This document shows, piece by piece, positions 24,564 to 32,292 of a DNA stretch of 64,000 bases. Every line of letters starts with the position of its first letter. Position 1 is the stretch's first letter. The position numbers and the translations under genes were made by a program. This DNA is from an uncultured Eubacteriales bacterium. Its GTDB lineage: Bacteria; Bacillota; Clostridia; Oscillospirales; Ruminococcaceae. The notes below the pieces were generated by a model, which was given only the letters and a program-made list of their open reading frames with translations, searched no databases and had not been told where the DNA came from. The stretch lies in NCBI GenBank assembly GCA_900319075.1, contig ONMZ01000016.1, positions 1 to 64,000 of the forward strand, in the 5' to 3' direction.

Positions 24564-25757
24564 TTAGTGTAAGCCTGCAAGTGTCAGCAGGCATATCTCA
24601 CCGGGGGTCTGTGCAAACACCTTTGCGCCGTGGCGAGTCAGGAATTCTTCGCTGCGAAATCCCCACAGTACGCTGATACAGTCCATTCCCGAGTTGAGGG
24701 CAGTTTGTATGTCAACGTCAGAGTCACCGATATAAACGCTTTCTTCCGGGGTCGAGCCAAGCTGCGCCAAAGCGGCTATCACCGTGTCCGGAGCAGGTTT
24801 TTTCCGCACCCCTTCCTTTTCTCCGATGGTTATGTGGACAAGATCACCAAAATAGTCACGGCAAAGCTTTTTTACAGCAAATTCTGCCTTGTTGGAAACA
24901 ACGGCGATCTTTTTTCCTTGCTTTATAAGCTCTTTCATCATGCTTAAAATTCCCGGGTATGGCTTGGTGGAGTCAAAGCAATGCTCCCCATAATGGGCTT
25001 TGAACACCTCAAAGGCTTTGTCAAAGGTGCTTTGCGGGACATCCGTCGGAAGGGCACGCTGTATCAATTTTTTAATGCCGTTGCCAACAAAGCTGCATAC
25101 AGCTTCTTTTGTGTGCTCCTTACAGCCGACCGAGCGCATGGCATAATTGGTGCTGGCGGTAAGATCGTCAAGGGTGTCAAGCAATGTCCCGTCCAGGTCG
25201 AAAATGCAGGTGGTATATGATCTTGCATCAAACCGCACCGGCTGAAAGCTGCCCTCTTTGCGGCTTTGCATAAACTCGTCAAAGTCGCCGGAGTCGAAGT
25301 TATCCGTCCCTGTGAAAAGCAGCTCGTAGGTCACGCCGCAGTAGCGTATATATTTGTTTGTGTGGGCAAAACCCAGACGAAGATAAAAACCTTCACGCTG
25401 TTTGCGCTGCGGGTAGTTTTCGGCGCAGGGGTCAAGAGTCTCGATCTCCAAAACCACCTGTTTGCCCTTATACAAATTACAGATCCCGGATACAGCTCTG
25501 CTGCCCAGCCCGCAGCCACGCATATCCTTATCAATGGCAATATAGCATATATACGCCGTACTGCCGTGTATGCAGCACACAGCCATACCTGCGGTCACGG
25601 CTTTTTCCATGATCGCAAACACTTCAAGTGCGCCCTCGTCGGCAAGACGCAGTATGTTATCAAGTCCAAAGCGCTCATTTTCGGGAAAAGAGTCGGTATA
25701 TATCCGCTTTATTGTTTCTGTGCGTTCATCGCCGGTTTTGATTTTTTCAAGAGTCAT
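24564..25757 (-). CDS. GNAT acetyltransferase-HAD phosphatase fusion
   Basis: A 397-residue fusion. Residues about 1-150 form a GNAT domain with the acetyl-CoA loop RGCGLGSRA (80-88) and the later YLRLGF element. Residues about 180-397 are a HAD-superfamily phosphatase of the phosphoglycolate phosphatase (Gph) type: FDLDGTLLDT with Asp187/Asp189, VVSNK, KPAPDTV and YIGDSDVDI. Both halves keep their catalytic motifs. The two activities joined in one chain suggest a linked salvage or detoxification step, but substrates are not evident. It is transcribed from a promoter whose -35 nearly touches that of the divergent gene. Confidence 0.88.
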   Translation of the reverse strand: MTLEKIKTGDERTETIKRIYTDSFPENERFGLDNILRLADEGALEVFAIMEKAVTAGMAVCCIHGSTAYICYIAIDKDMRGCGLGSRAVSGICNLYKGKQVVLEIETLDPCAENYPQRKQREGFYLRLGFAHTNKYIRYCGVTYELLFTGTDNFDSGDFDEFMQSRKEGSFQPVRFDARSYTTCIFDLDGTLLDTLDDLTASTNYAMRSVGCKEHTKEAVCSFVGNGIKKLIQRALPTDVPQSTFDKAFEVFKAHYGEHCFDSTKPYPGILSMMKELIKQGKKIAVVSNKAEFAVKKLCRDYFGDLVHITIGEKEGVRKKPAPDTVIAALAQLGSTPEESVYIGDSDVDIQTALNSGMDCISVLWGFRSEEFLTRHGAKVFAQTPGEICLLTLAGLH

Positions 25758-25789
25758 TTCATTTCACCTGTTTTCTTATCTTTAACAAT

Positions 25790-25851
25790 ATGATACCACT
25801 TTTGGTAAGGCTGTGTCAACTGTTGACTTGAAAGACGGGCTGTGGTATACT
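25790..25851. promoter_or_regulatory. Divergent promoters sharing one 60-bp region
   Basis: Minus strand: TTGACA (25819-25814) and TATCAT (25795-25790), 18-bp spacing. Plus strand: TTGACT (25823-25828) and TATACT (25846-25851), 17-bp spacing. The two -35 boxes are 3 bp apart, so simultaneous polymerase binding is unlikely. Confidence 0.75.
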
Positions 25852-25874
25852 TTAGGGAAAGCGGAGGTGAGATC

Positions 25875-26369
25875 GTGGGATTTATCATCGGTGCAGTCGT
25901 AGTTTTCGGATTGCTTTATATACTTGGTGTGGACATAACCACACTTTTATCCATACTTCAGATCCTCATGACGGTGCTCACCTGTATGTGTGCATTGTTT
26001 TTCGTGTTTTGTGATATACTTCTTATCTTTGCCTCAAAAAAACACCCTGCCAGACTGCTGGAGATAGAAAAGGACAGCGCCCCGGAGACTGAAGAAAACG
26101 GGGAGGACGAAAAAACAAAAATGCTGTCCCGGTTCGCTTTTTATGAGGTACAGGGAGAAAGGCTGCGAAACTGGTTCCCGGCTGAATCGGTGATGAGAAA
26201 AAGGATATACAGCAAAAGAGAATGCCACGTCCGCATAGCAAGGCTTGGGCACAAAAGGCTCGTGTTTGACCGCCACAGCATGGTTATTGTTGCTGCCGGG
26301 ACGGTGCTTATGGGGCTTGGCGTTGTGGGAATGACCTTGCATTGGCTTTTTGTACTCAAGGTATTATAA
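25875..26369 (+). CDS. Membrane protein of unknown function
   Basis: A 164-residue protein starting with GTG at 25875, 7 bases after GGAGG; an apparent earlier start at 25842 lies within the promoter and is excluded. Two hydrophobic segments (about 2-20 and 27-55) precede a polar, partly basic middle (acidic EETEENGEDE stretch, then FYEVQGERLRNWF), and a third hydrophobic segment (about 138-162) ends the protein. I do not recognise the family. Confidence 0.7.
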   Translation: MGFIIGAVVVFGLLYILGVDITTLLSILQILMTVLTCMCALFFVFCDILLIFASKKHPARLLEIEKDSAPETEENGEDEKTKMLSRFAFYEVQGERLRNWFPAESVMRKRIYSKRECHVRIARLGHKRLVFDRHSMVIVAAGTVLMGLGVVGMTLHWLFVLKVL

Positions 26370-26370
26370 A

Positions 26371-26411
26371 AATCGGGTATACCTGTTTTGTAAGGTACAC
26401 CCGTTTTTTTA
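26371..26411. terminator. Bidirectional terminator
   Basis: CGGGTATACCT pairs with AGGTACACCCG, with flanking A and T runs. Confidence 0.85.
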
Positions 26412-26915
26412 TTGTTCTTTTTTCTTTGAGAAAACTATCCGCATAACGACAAACGCTATCGGGAACCCAAGCAGCAGCGGTAACCAAACAAGTGCCAGCG
26501 GCGTTCCCCACATTTTCATCGCCCTTGGTCTTTGTGTAACGATGCAGTATGTCCACACGGTAAAGTATATCGAAATGATGATGTTGTTTGCATCGACGAT
26601 GAACAGTATGAACTGCTGCATTACGCTGTGACCTTTTTCGGTGACTTTTGGGCTTGGCTTTACACGCCTTACAAAAAATCCGCACAGGCTCAAAAGCCCG
26701 ATAAGCCCGAAGCCTGCAACGAACGGATATATGCCGAATATCTTGTTGTCGATAACATCAAAGATGCTTTCATGTGTCTTTTCGTCAAACCCAAAATGTA
26801 TCCCCATAGGGTTTGGCAGACTGTCATACCTGATAATGAACCACACCAGTCCTATCAAAAGAGGGATAAGACACAGCAGCAGGATAATGATATGCGTGCG
26901 CTTTAAAGCCTTCAT
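26409..26915 (-). CDS. DUF1648-like membrane protein
   Basis: A 168-residue protein with four hydrophobic segments. The first helix is followed by YDSLPNPMGIHFGFDEK, which matches the DUF1648 signature seen in SdpI-like and related integral membrane proteins (P..P.HF...G). The start ATG at 26915 is 16 bp after the DUF4236 gene, and the ribosome site is weak, suggesting translational dependence on the upstream gene. Function unknown; immunity- or envelope-related roles known for SdpI should not be assumed. Confidence 0.65.
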   Translation of the reverse strand: MKALKRTHIIILLLCLIPLLIGLVWFIIRYDSLPNPMGIHFGFDEKTHESIFDVIDNKIFGIYPFVAGFGLIGLLSLCGFFVRRVKPSPKVTEKGHSVMQQFILFIVDANNIIISIYFTVWTYCIVTQRPRAMKMWGTPLALVWLPLLLGFPIAFVVMRIVFSKKKEQ

Positions 26916-26931
26916 GCTGCAAATACCCCTG

Positions 26932-27186
26932 TTATTTCTTTTTTGTCTTTTTTGCAGCCGTTTTTTTGCTTGAACCTCCGAAAAGTCCGCCAAAAAGCGA
27001 GGACTTTTTGGAATCTACATAGGAAACTCCTGTGCCGGGGATGCTAAAAGTCGTCGTTTCTCTGCCCGATGTGCTTATAGTCTTGCGAACACCCTTTGTA
27101 CCGAAGGAAACGCTTGCACTTTTGGTGCCTATGTTCAGCTTTGTTCCTCCGCCAAGACTGATGCTTTTTCTGAATCTGAATCCCAT
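26932..27186 (-). CDS. DUF4236 domain protein
   Basis: An 84-residue protein beginning MGFRFRKSISLGGGTKLN and containing SVSFGTKG and IPGTGVSY, the characteristic pattern of DUF4236 (short beta-rich domain of unknown function). A Ser/Gly-rich then Lys-rich tail (SSKKTAAKKTKKK) follows. It is the first gene of a two-gene operon with the DUF1648-like protein. Confidence 0.85.
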   Translation of the reverse strand: MGFRFRKSISLGGGTKLNIGTKSASVSFGTKGVRKTISTSGRETTTFSIPGTGVSYVDSKKSSLFGGLFGGSSKKTAAKKTKKK

Positions 27187-27231
27187 ATTTCATACCCCTT
27201 TCGATTTATTTCGTTTTCTTCTCCGATTTTC

Positions 27232-27260
27232 AGTATAACACATTACACATTTTTCGTCAA
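27232..27260 (-). promoter_or_regulatory. DUF4236 gene promoter
   Basis: Minus strand TTGACG (27260-27255) and TATACT (27237-27232), 17-bp spacing. Confidence 0.75.
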
Positions 27261-27269
27261 CAAAAAAAG

Positions 27270-27298
27270 TTGCGCTTTGAAGATAAATGTGCTATACT
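27270..27298 (+). promoter_or_regulatory. bcp promoter
   Basis: TTGCGC (27270-27275) and TATACT (27293-27298), 17-bp spacing. Confidence 0.6.
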
Positions 27299-27325
27299 TA
27301 TTTTTAAGAACAGGAGGTAGTGGTC

Positions 27326-27787
27326 ATGTTGGAAGCAGGAAATAAAGCACCGGATTTTACACTTTCGGATAAGGACGGAAAGGATGTATCTCTCAGGGAT
27401 TTCTTGGGCAAAAAAGTCGTTTTATATTTTTACCCTCGTGATAATACACCCGGATGTACAAGACAGGCGTGCGCTTTTGCCGCAGCCTTTGAGGATTTCA
27501 AAAGGCTCGGTACAGTTGTTATCGGAGTTAGCAAGGACAGCGTGGCATCCCACGTTAAATTTGCAGAAAAACACTCTTTGCCGTTTATTCTTCTTTCCGA
27601 CCCGGACAGGAAGGCGATAGAGGCCTACGGCGTATGGCAGGAGAAGAAAAACTACGGCAAGGTGAGCATGGGCGTGGTACGCTCCACATTCATTATCGAC
27701 GAAAACGGCATTGTTGAAAAGGTGATGCCAAAGGTCAAACCGGATACAAACGCCGCTGAGATACTGGCTTATCTCAAGGGCGAATAA
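27326..27787 (+). CDS. bcp: Thioredoxin-dependent thiol peroxidase (peroxiredoxin Bcp/PrxQ)
   Basis: A 153-residue peroxiredoxin that reduces hydrogen peroxide and organic hydroperoxides with thioredoxin. The peroxidatic Cys44 and resolving Cys49 lie in TPGCTRQACAF, the five-residue spacing of atypical two-Cys BCP. The ATG at 27326 is chosen for AGGAGG at 27312-27317. A tautomerase gene starts 21 bp downstream in the same operon. Confidence 0.95.
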   Translation: MLEAGNKAPDFTLSDKDGKDVSLRDFLGKKVVLYFYPRDNTPGCTRQACAFAAAFEDFKRLGTVVIGVSKDSVASHVKFAEKHSLPFILLSDPDRKAIEAYGVWQEKKNYGKVSMGVVRSTFIIDENGIVEKVMPKVKPDTNAAEILAYLKGE

Positions 27788-27808
27788 TAATATACAGGAG
27801 GAATTGTT

Positions 27809-28150
27809 ATGCCATTTATCAACGTAAAAACAAATGCTTCTCTTTCGGCGGACAAAAAGCAGGACATTAAAAGCGCACTTGGAAGAGCGATAACTGCTAT
27901 TCCCGGTAAGTCCGAGGGCTGGCTCATGGTGGGTATCGAGGCTGATTATGACCTTTGGTTCAAAGGCAGCGATGCACCTGCGGCTATGGTGGAGGTCAGC
28001 GTTTTCGGAAGCGCATCACCAAGCGCTTATGACAACCTTACCGGACAGATAACGGATATTGTTACCTCCGCTGCAGGAGTGCCTGCGGACAGGGTATATG
28101 TCAAATACTTTGAAACGCCCAACTGGGGCTGGAACGGTTCAAACTTCTGA
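27809..28150 (+). CDS. Tautomerase of the MIF family
   Basis: A 113-residue protein beginning MPFINVKTNASLS: Pro2 becomes the N-terminal catalytic proline after Met removal. The C-terminal NWGWNGSNF is typical of macrophage-migration-inhibitory-factor-like tautomerases. These trimers tautomerise phenylpyruvate-like compounds; the bacterial role is unclear. AGGAGG precedes the ATG; it is co-transcribed with bcp. Confidence 0.9.
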   Translation: MPFINVKTNASLSADKKQDIKSALGRAITAIPGKSEGWLMVGIEADYDLWFKGSDAPAAMVEVSVFGSASPSAYDNLTGQITDIVTSAAGVPADRVYVKYFETPNWGWNGSNF

Positions 28151-28155
28151 TAATG

Positions 28156-28193
28156 AAAAAAAGATACCTGCCATTTTGACTGGTATCTTTTTT
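28156..28193. terminator. Bidirectional terminator
   Basis: AAAAAGATACC pairs with GGTATCTTTTT. Confidence 0.85.
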
Positions 28194-28206
28194 ATGCTGT
28201 TTTATA

Positions 28207-30462
28207 CTATTCTACATTTTTCAGCGCCTCGTCCAGCGGTATCCTGTTGAGCCTTATCTTCAAAAAGAAGGTCGTAACAAGATATGAAGCCAAAGCAAGA
28301 GCAGCTGTTGTAATATAAGCCGTGAATGGGATATCCGGCGAGATCCAGCCGGAGTATTCCATCATCATCACACGCCATATCAGATCTATCGCAAATCCTG
28401 TTATGGGCAGGCTGAGCAGGATAGAGACGATCGTAACGATGGTCGTTGTGTGGATATATATACCGCTTATCTCGCCCTTGCTGTAACCAAGTATCTTAGT
28501 CATGGAGATAGACTGGCTGTTCTTTTCGATGATGACCTTTGAAAGCATAAATACGACCAGAACTATGACCGCCACACCTATAGCAAGGAACACAGTCATC
28601 ATATTGCCCATAGAGCGTTTGAGCTGACGTGATGTTTTTGTCAGATCGTCCTTTGTAACGTGGGTTGCGATAAGGTGCTGGTCAATGTCATCTATCTCTT
28701 CGCTGCAAAGGTATCCCGTAAAGCTGTCAGGCTCTTTGTCAAACATCTTGTTGAAGCTGTCTATGTTTGTAAAGACTGCAAGTGTGCTGGGGTAGGTGTA
28801 TATGCCGCCGATCTTGAATTCATACTCTTTTTCTGTGTATTTGTCCTTGAGAGTTATTTTGTCCCCCTCTTCAAGACCGTATTTGTCAGCGTAAGCGTTT
28901 GATATAACGACCTTGTCGCCGTCAAGCTGAGTCAGGAAATATCTGCTTGAAGGGACAAATCCGTATACCGATATCTCCTCGGTAAAATCTCTGCCCGTGG
29001 TCTCAAGCGCAGTCACAGCGTATTTTTCAGCCTTTTCGTTCTGCGTGGGGACAGGTGCTTTGAGCACATACTGATGTGCAGCGATCATGTTATTTACCGT
29101 GTCCTCGCTGAGCTGGTCCAGCAGCGGATTGAACAGCAGAGAAAACAGCAGTATAACGCTTGAAAAGAAGATGCCGGCAAATATTGTGATATATCCGGGA
29201 ATGTTCTGGAATATGACTCTGAGTCTGTAACGCTTCAAAATGCCTATCTTCGTGTTCAGTTTGAAAGCCTTTTTGCGCTGACGCTTTTTAAGGTCACGGC
29301 GCAGGAACTGCAAAGGCGTAAGGCTCATCTTTTGTGCCAGCATGATAAAGTTTATTACCGCAAGAAGTATCAGCGGGATTATTGTGGTATCTATAAACGC
29401 CTCGGGGCTCCAAACTGTCTTGTAAGATACCAGGCTGTAAGAGCCAAGGTATGCACCTGCCATAAACTCCTTGAACACCGTGTAGCCGAGAATGTTTCCT
29501 ATAATGCTCGCTATCAGCAGAACTATCAGCGGTGCAGCCATATAGTGCCTTATAAGCTCGCCTTTTGTGTAGCCTGAGGCTCTCAATGTACCGATGACGT
29601 TTGCGTCCTTAACAATGGTATTTCCTGTTGTAACGGCGAAAATAAACGCAATTATAACGATGAGCATATAAAGCATCACCATCATCATTATCTTGTCGTG
29701 GCCGATGTCGTTGCCGGAGAAGTTGATTGCGGCGTTTATGCAGCCGGGGATAAAATCAGCAAGCTGTGCTTTCTGCGAAATTGCTTTGGAAAGGTCTGCT
29801 GCTATGTCAACAGCTTCCTTGCCGGTCCTGTCGCTTGGGGCGGAATCGTATTTCCAGGAGTAAGAGTAGTGCACATTTGTTTTTGCAAATTCATCGAAAG
29901 TCTCCCGGGTAACGATACCAACGCCGAACTTTTCCGTGTCGAACATAAAGTCTGTGTTATTCTCATACAGCGCCGAGTAATCGGGAAGGGCTATACTTCC
30001 CACGATCTTCAGCTCTTTGCCGCCAACGTTGATCGTATCTCCTATGCTTAGCTTGTTGCTTTTCATATAAAGCCTGTCCAGCGCCGTTTCGTTATCAGCC
30101 TCCGGCAGCTCACCGTCAAGCACGCAAGCCTTGTTTACATCTTTTCTCTCGGTAAACATTCTTATGTGGCTGCCGCTGACGCTTTCGGGCATAGAGTAGG
30201 TGTTTTCATATAGTTTCAGCTTGTTCTCTTTTTCAATTGCATCCAGTACCTGATTGTCTGGCTTTTGTACAAGCTCAAAATTGCCGTCTTCGATATTATA
30301 TTTTTCAAAGCTTTCATCGTAAGCTTTTTTAAGGCTCACATCTGCAACGAAAAAACCCGAGGCTACCGAGATGAGTGCCACCATGAACACAAATATAACA
30401 ACATACTTTCCCGATTCGCCCTTTATCTCACGCCAGATTCGCCTTGAAAGTGGATTTCTCAT
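28207..30462 (-). CDS. ABC transporter permease, FtsX family
   Basis: A 751-residue permease with an N-terminal membrane helix (about 20-42), an extracytoplasmic domain (about 45-255), a first group of three helices (about 262-375, including VKDANVIGTLRASGYTKGEL, the FtsX cytoplasmic coupling motif), a second external domain and a second FtsX helix group at the C-terminus with MTKILGYSKGEISG. This duplicated FtsX layout is that of peptide/lipid exporters of the MacB/BceB-LolE superfamily. It lies 12 bp after its ATPase gene. Confidence 0.9.
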   Translation of the reverse strand: MRNPLSRRIWREIKGESGKYVVIFVFMVALISVASGFFVADVSLKKAYDESFEKYNIEDGNFELVQKPDNQVLDAIEKENKLKLYENTYSMPESVSGSHIRMFTERKDVNKACVLDGELPEADNETALDRLYMKSNKLSIGDTINVGGKELKIVGSIALPDYSALYENNTDFMFDTEKFGVGIVTRETFDEFAKTNVHYSYSWKYDSAPSDRTGKEAVDIAADLSKAISQKAQLADFIPGCINAAINFSGNDIGHDKIMMMVMLYMLIVIIAFIFAVTTGNTIVKDANVIGTLRASGYTKGELIRHYMAAPLIVLLIASIIGNILGYTVFKEFMAGAYLGSYSLVSYKTVWSPEAFIDTTIIPLILLAVINFIMLAQKMSLTPLQFLRRDLKKRQRKKAFKLNTKIGILKRYRLRVIFQNIPGYITIFAGIFFSSVILLFSLLFNPLLDQLSEDTVNNMIAAHQYVLKAPVPTQNEKAEKYAVTALETTGRDFTEEISVYGFVPSSRYFLTQLDGDKVVISNAYADKYGLEEGDKITLKDKYTEKEYEFKIGGIYTYPSTLAVFTNIDSFNKMFDKEPDSFTGYLCSEEIDDIDQHLIATHVTKDDLTKTSRQLKRSMGNMMTVFLAIGVAVIVLVVFMLSKVIIEKNSQSISMTKILGYSKGEISGIYIHTTTIVTIVSILLSLPITGFAIDLIWRVMMMEYSGWISPDIPFTAYITTAALALASYLVTTFFLKIRLNRIPLDEALKNVE

Positions 30463-30474
30463 GCTGCACCCTCC

Positions 30475-31173
30475 TTACCAGTCAAGGTCTGCTGCGGCGA
30501 TCTTTGTCTGATTGATATACTGTTTTCTTATTACCCCGTCACGGAGCTTGATCACCTTGTCAGCCATATTCTTTATAGCATCGTTGTGAGTTACCATGAT
30601 TATGGTGCTGTTGTATTTGCGGTTTACTGTTTCTATCAGCTGGAGTATTTCCTTTGATGTCTTATAGTCAAGGGCACCTGTTGGTTCGTCGCAAAGGAGA
30701 ATGTCGGGATTCTTGACGATCGCCCTGCCTATTGCAGTTCGCTGCTGCTGACCGCCGGAGAGCTGATTTGGCAGCTTGTGGCGGTGCTCATAAAGACCGA
30801 GAGTCTTGAGTATGTCGTCAACGTCCAAAGGAGAGTCGCTAAGGTATGCCCCCACTTCAACATTTTCCTTGATGTTCAGATTAGGTATAAGGTTGTACAT
30901 CTGGAATATGTATCCCAGATGCTTTCTGCGGTAAAGGGTCAGCGCCTTTTCGTTCATATCCGCAGTCTTTTCGCCGTTTATGGAGATGTATCCCTCGTCT
31001 GCGGAGTCGATGCCTCCGATAATGTTCAAAAGAGTGGATTTACCCGATCCCGAAGGTCCGAGCAGTACGCAGAACTCACCTTTGTCTATGTCTATGTCGA
31101 TACCCTTGAGTACATCTGCACGGCTTTCACCGCTTCCGAATGATTTTTTGATCCCTTTGATCTCAATAAACAT
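30475..31173 (-). CDS. ABC transporter ATP-binding protein (MacB/LolD type)
   Basis: A 232-residue ATPase with Walker A GPSGSGKSTLLN, signature LSGGQQQRTAIGRA, Walker B ILLCDEPTGALD and the H-loop MVTHND. The GALDYKTS extension is typical of the ATPases that partner FtsX-family permeases. It heads a two-gene operon with the 751-residue permease. The promoter carries a perfect 18-bp palindrome, so a dimeric repressor probably controls it. Confidence 0.94.
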   Translation of the reverse strand: MFIEIKGIKKSFGSGESRADVLKGIDIDIDKGEFCVLLGPSGSGKSTLLNIIGGIDSADEGYISINGEKTADMNEKALTLYRRKHLGYIFQMYNLIPNLNIKENVEVGAYLSDSPLDVDDILKTLGLYEHRHKLPNQLSGGQQQRTAIGRAIVKNPDILLCDEPTGALDYKTSKEILQLIETVNRKYNSTIIMVTHNDAIKNMADKVIKLRDGVIRKQYINQTKIAAADLDW

Positions 31174-31201
31174 AATATTTCCCCTTTATTATATTATATT
31201 A

Positions 31202-31219
31202 TATGAACACGTGTTCATA
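31202..31219. promoter_or_regulatory. Operator-like palindrome TATGAACACGTGTTCATA
   Basis: A perfect 18-bp palindrome located a few bases after the expected start of the ABC operon transcript. Its form (GAACACGTGTTC core) resembles TetR-family operators. No TetR gene lies within this window. Confidence 0.75.
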
Positions 31220-31231
31220 CGTCACAACAAC

Positions 31232-31260
31232 AATATAGCATACATTTCCGGTTTTGTCAA
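31232..31260 (-). promoter_or_regulatory. ABC operon promoter
   Basis: Minus strand TTGACA (31260-31255) and TATATT (31237-31232), 17-bp spacing. Confidence 0.8.
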
Positions 31261-31373
31261 TACCTTTTTTTCAGACGGGATCATCAAAACACAGATCAGT
31301 CATTGGTCTTTTTTGAGAAAAACAAAACCGGTCACTGCCATATCGCACTGATAAGCAGCAACCGGTAAAGAGC

Positions 31374-31516
31374 ATAAAAAAGACTCCATGTACAGCTTAT
31401 CATACGCTTGATACATGAGTCTCGTGATTTAAGGCAAGCCAGGCGATGCGCCGGGATTGTTGGCTTGTCACACTGCATAAAGCAGTGCTACTACTCCCTC
31501 ACAGATTTTATTTTGC
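31374..31516 (-). ncRNA. yybP-ykoY-like (manganese) riboswitch candidate with terminator
   Basis: On the minus strand the RNA contains GAGGGAGTAG near its 5' end, a stem GCACTGC/GCAGTGT, a CAAGCCA..TGGCTTG stem and the closing CACGAGACTCATG, which pairs back with the TGAG before GGAGTAG. GGAGTAG and CGAGAC are the conserved strands of the yybP-ykoY class. A strong terminator follows (AGACTCATGTA/TACATGGAGTCT plus T-run, 31422-31374). Family assignment is from memory of the motif. The next gene on this strand is the ABC ATPase, about 200 bp on, which has its own promoter. Confidence 0.6.
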
Positions 31517-31522
31517 AACTAA

Positions 31523-31551
31523 AGCGTAACATATCTGCAAAAGATTGTCAA
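31523..31551 (-). promoter_or_regulatory. Promoter of the riboswitch-like RNA
   Basis: Minus strand TTGACA (31551-31546) and TACGCT (31528-31523), 17-bp spacing; start expected near 31516. Confidence 0.6.
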
Positions 31552-31579
31552 GAGCTTTTTTTGTATTTAAACTAAGTTG

Positions 31580-31617
31580 GTTAGATTTGACTAATCGTTT
31601 TGTTAGATATGGCTAAC
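31580..31617. promoter_or_regulatory. Two DtxR-type operator boxes
   Basis: GTTAGATTTGACTAATC (31580-31596) and GTTAGATATGGCTAAC (31602-31617) match the TTAG(n6)CTAA form of iron/manganese regulators of the DtxR/IdeR family. They lie between the promoter of the minus-strand RNA and that of the feo operon. Confidence 0.7.
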
Positions 31618-31662
31618 TCTTTGTAGAAATTCACGATTTTCCTTTGCAGCGGCAGTTTCGTC

Positions 31663-31716
31663 TTGACAAAAGAGGAAAAAAAGGATAAAATTTAATGTGG
31701 GTTAGATAAAGCTAAC
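31663..31716 (+). promoter_or_regulatory. feo operon promoter with DtxR-type box
   Basis: TTGACA (31663-31668) and TAAAAT (31686-31691), 17-bp spacing. GTTAGATAAAGCTAAC (31701-31716) covers the expected start, so a metal-bound repressor would block transcription. Confidence 0.85.
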
Positions 31717-31773
31717 TTAAAACACTGTATCCCGGAAACGGGTGATAAGTTTTTCACATAAGAAGGAGGAAAT

Positions 31774-31986
31774 ATGATGCCTTTGACTTTCGCAAAAACA
31801 GGGGAGGAAAATATCATAAAAAAGATAGGTGGTACTGCTGAGGTAAAAAAACACCTTTCAGACCTCGGATTTGTGGTTGGCGGTACGGTGACCGTAGTCA
31901 ACACCCTTGGAGGAAACATGATAGTTAATGTTAAAAATTCAAGAGTGGCTATCGACAAACAGATGGCAAATAAGATAATGATATGA
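31774..31986 (+). CDS. feoA: Ferrous iron transport protein A (first copy)
   Basis: A 70-residue SH3-like FeoA domain (TGEENIIKKIGGTAEVKKHLSDLGFVVGGTVTVV...). FeoA acts in the cytoplasm with FeoB, probably modulating its G domain. AAGGAGGAAAT precedes two adjacent ATG codons; either 31774 or 31777 could be used. First gene of the feo operon, 16 bp before a second, diverged feoA. Confidence 0.9.
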   Translation: MMPLTFAKTGEENIIKKIGGTAEVKKHLSDLGFVVGGTVTVVNTLGGNMIVNVKNSRVAIDKQMANKIMI

Positions 31987-32002
31987 TAATGGGAGGAAGA
32001 AT

Positions 32003-32224
32003 ATGAAAACACTTAAAGATGCCAGCATCGGCAGCACCGTTAAGGTGGTAAAGCTTCATGGTGAAGGCGCAGTAAAAAGGCGCATAATGGATATGGGCAT
32101 TACAAAGAATGTTGATGTGTATATCAGAAAAGTTGCACCTCTTGGAGATCCTATGGAGGTAACGGTGAGAGGCTATGAGCTTTCTCTGAGAAAGGCTGAT
32201 GCTGAGATGATAGAAATAATGTAA
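32003..32224 (+). CDS. feoA: Ferrous iron transport protein A (second copy)
   Basis: A 73-residue FeoA domain (MKTLKDASIGSTVKVVKLHGEGAVKRRIMDMGI in its first half). It shares only the fold pattern with the first copy, so the two are not a recent duplication. GGGAGGA precedes the ATG. Double feoA before feoB is common in Clostridia. Confidence 0.92.
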   Translation: MKTLKDASIGSTVKVVKLHGEGAVKRRIMDMGITKNVDVYIRKVAPLGDPMEVTVRGYELSLRKADAEMIEIM

Positions 32225-32250
32225 TAAGCATTATTTTTATTTCGTGCAAG

Positions 32251-32266
32251 GTTAGGTAAAACTAAC
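32251..32266. promoter_or_regulatory. DtxR-type box before feoB
   Basis: GTTAGGTAAAACTAAC, the same pattern as the promoter boxes, in the feoA-feoB gap. It suggests a second control point or an internal roadblock. Confidence 0.6.
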
Positions 32267-32292
32267 TGATTGATGGAAAGGAAGTTTTATAA

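Noticed and set aside
31692..32012. A minus-strand ORF over feoA
   Set aside because: Antisense to a clear FeoA gene and crosses its promoter and operator.
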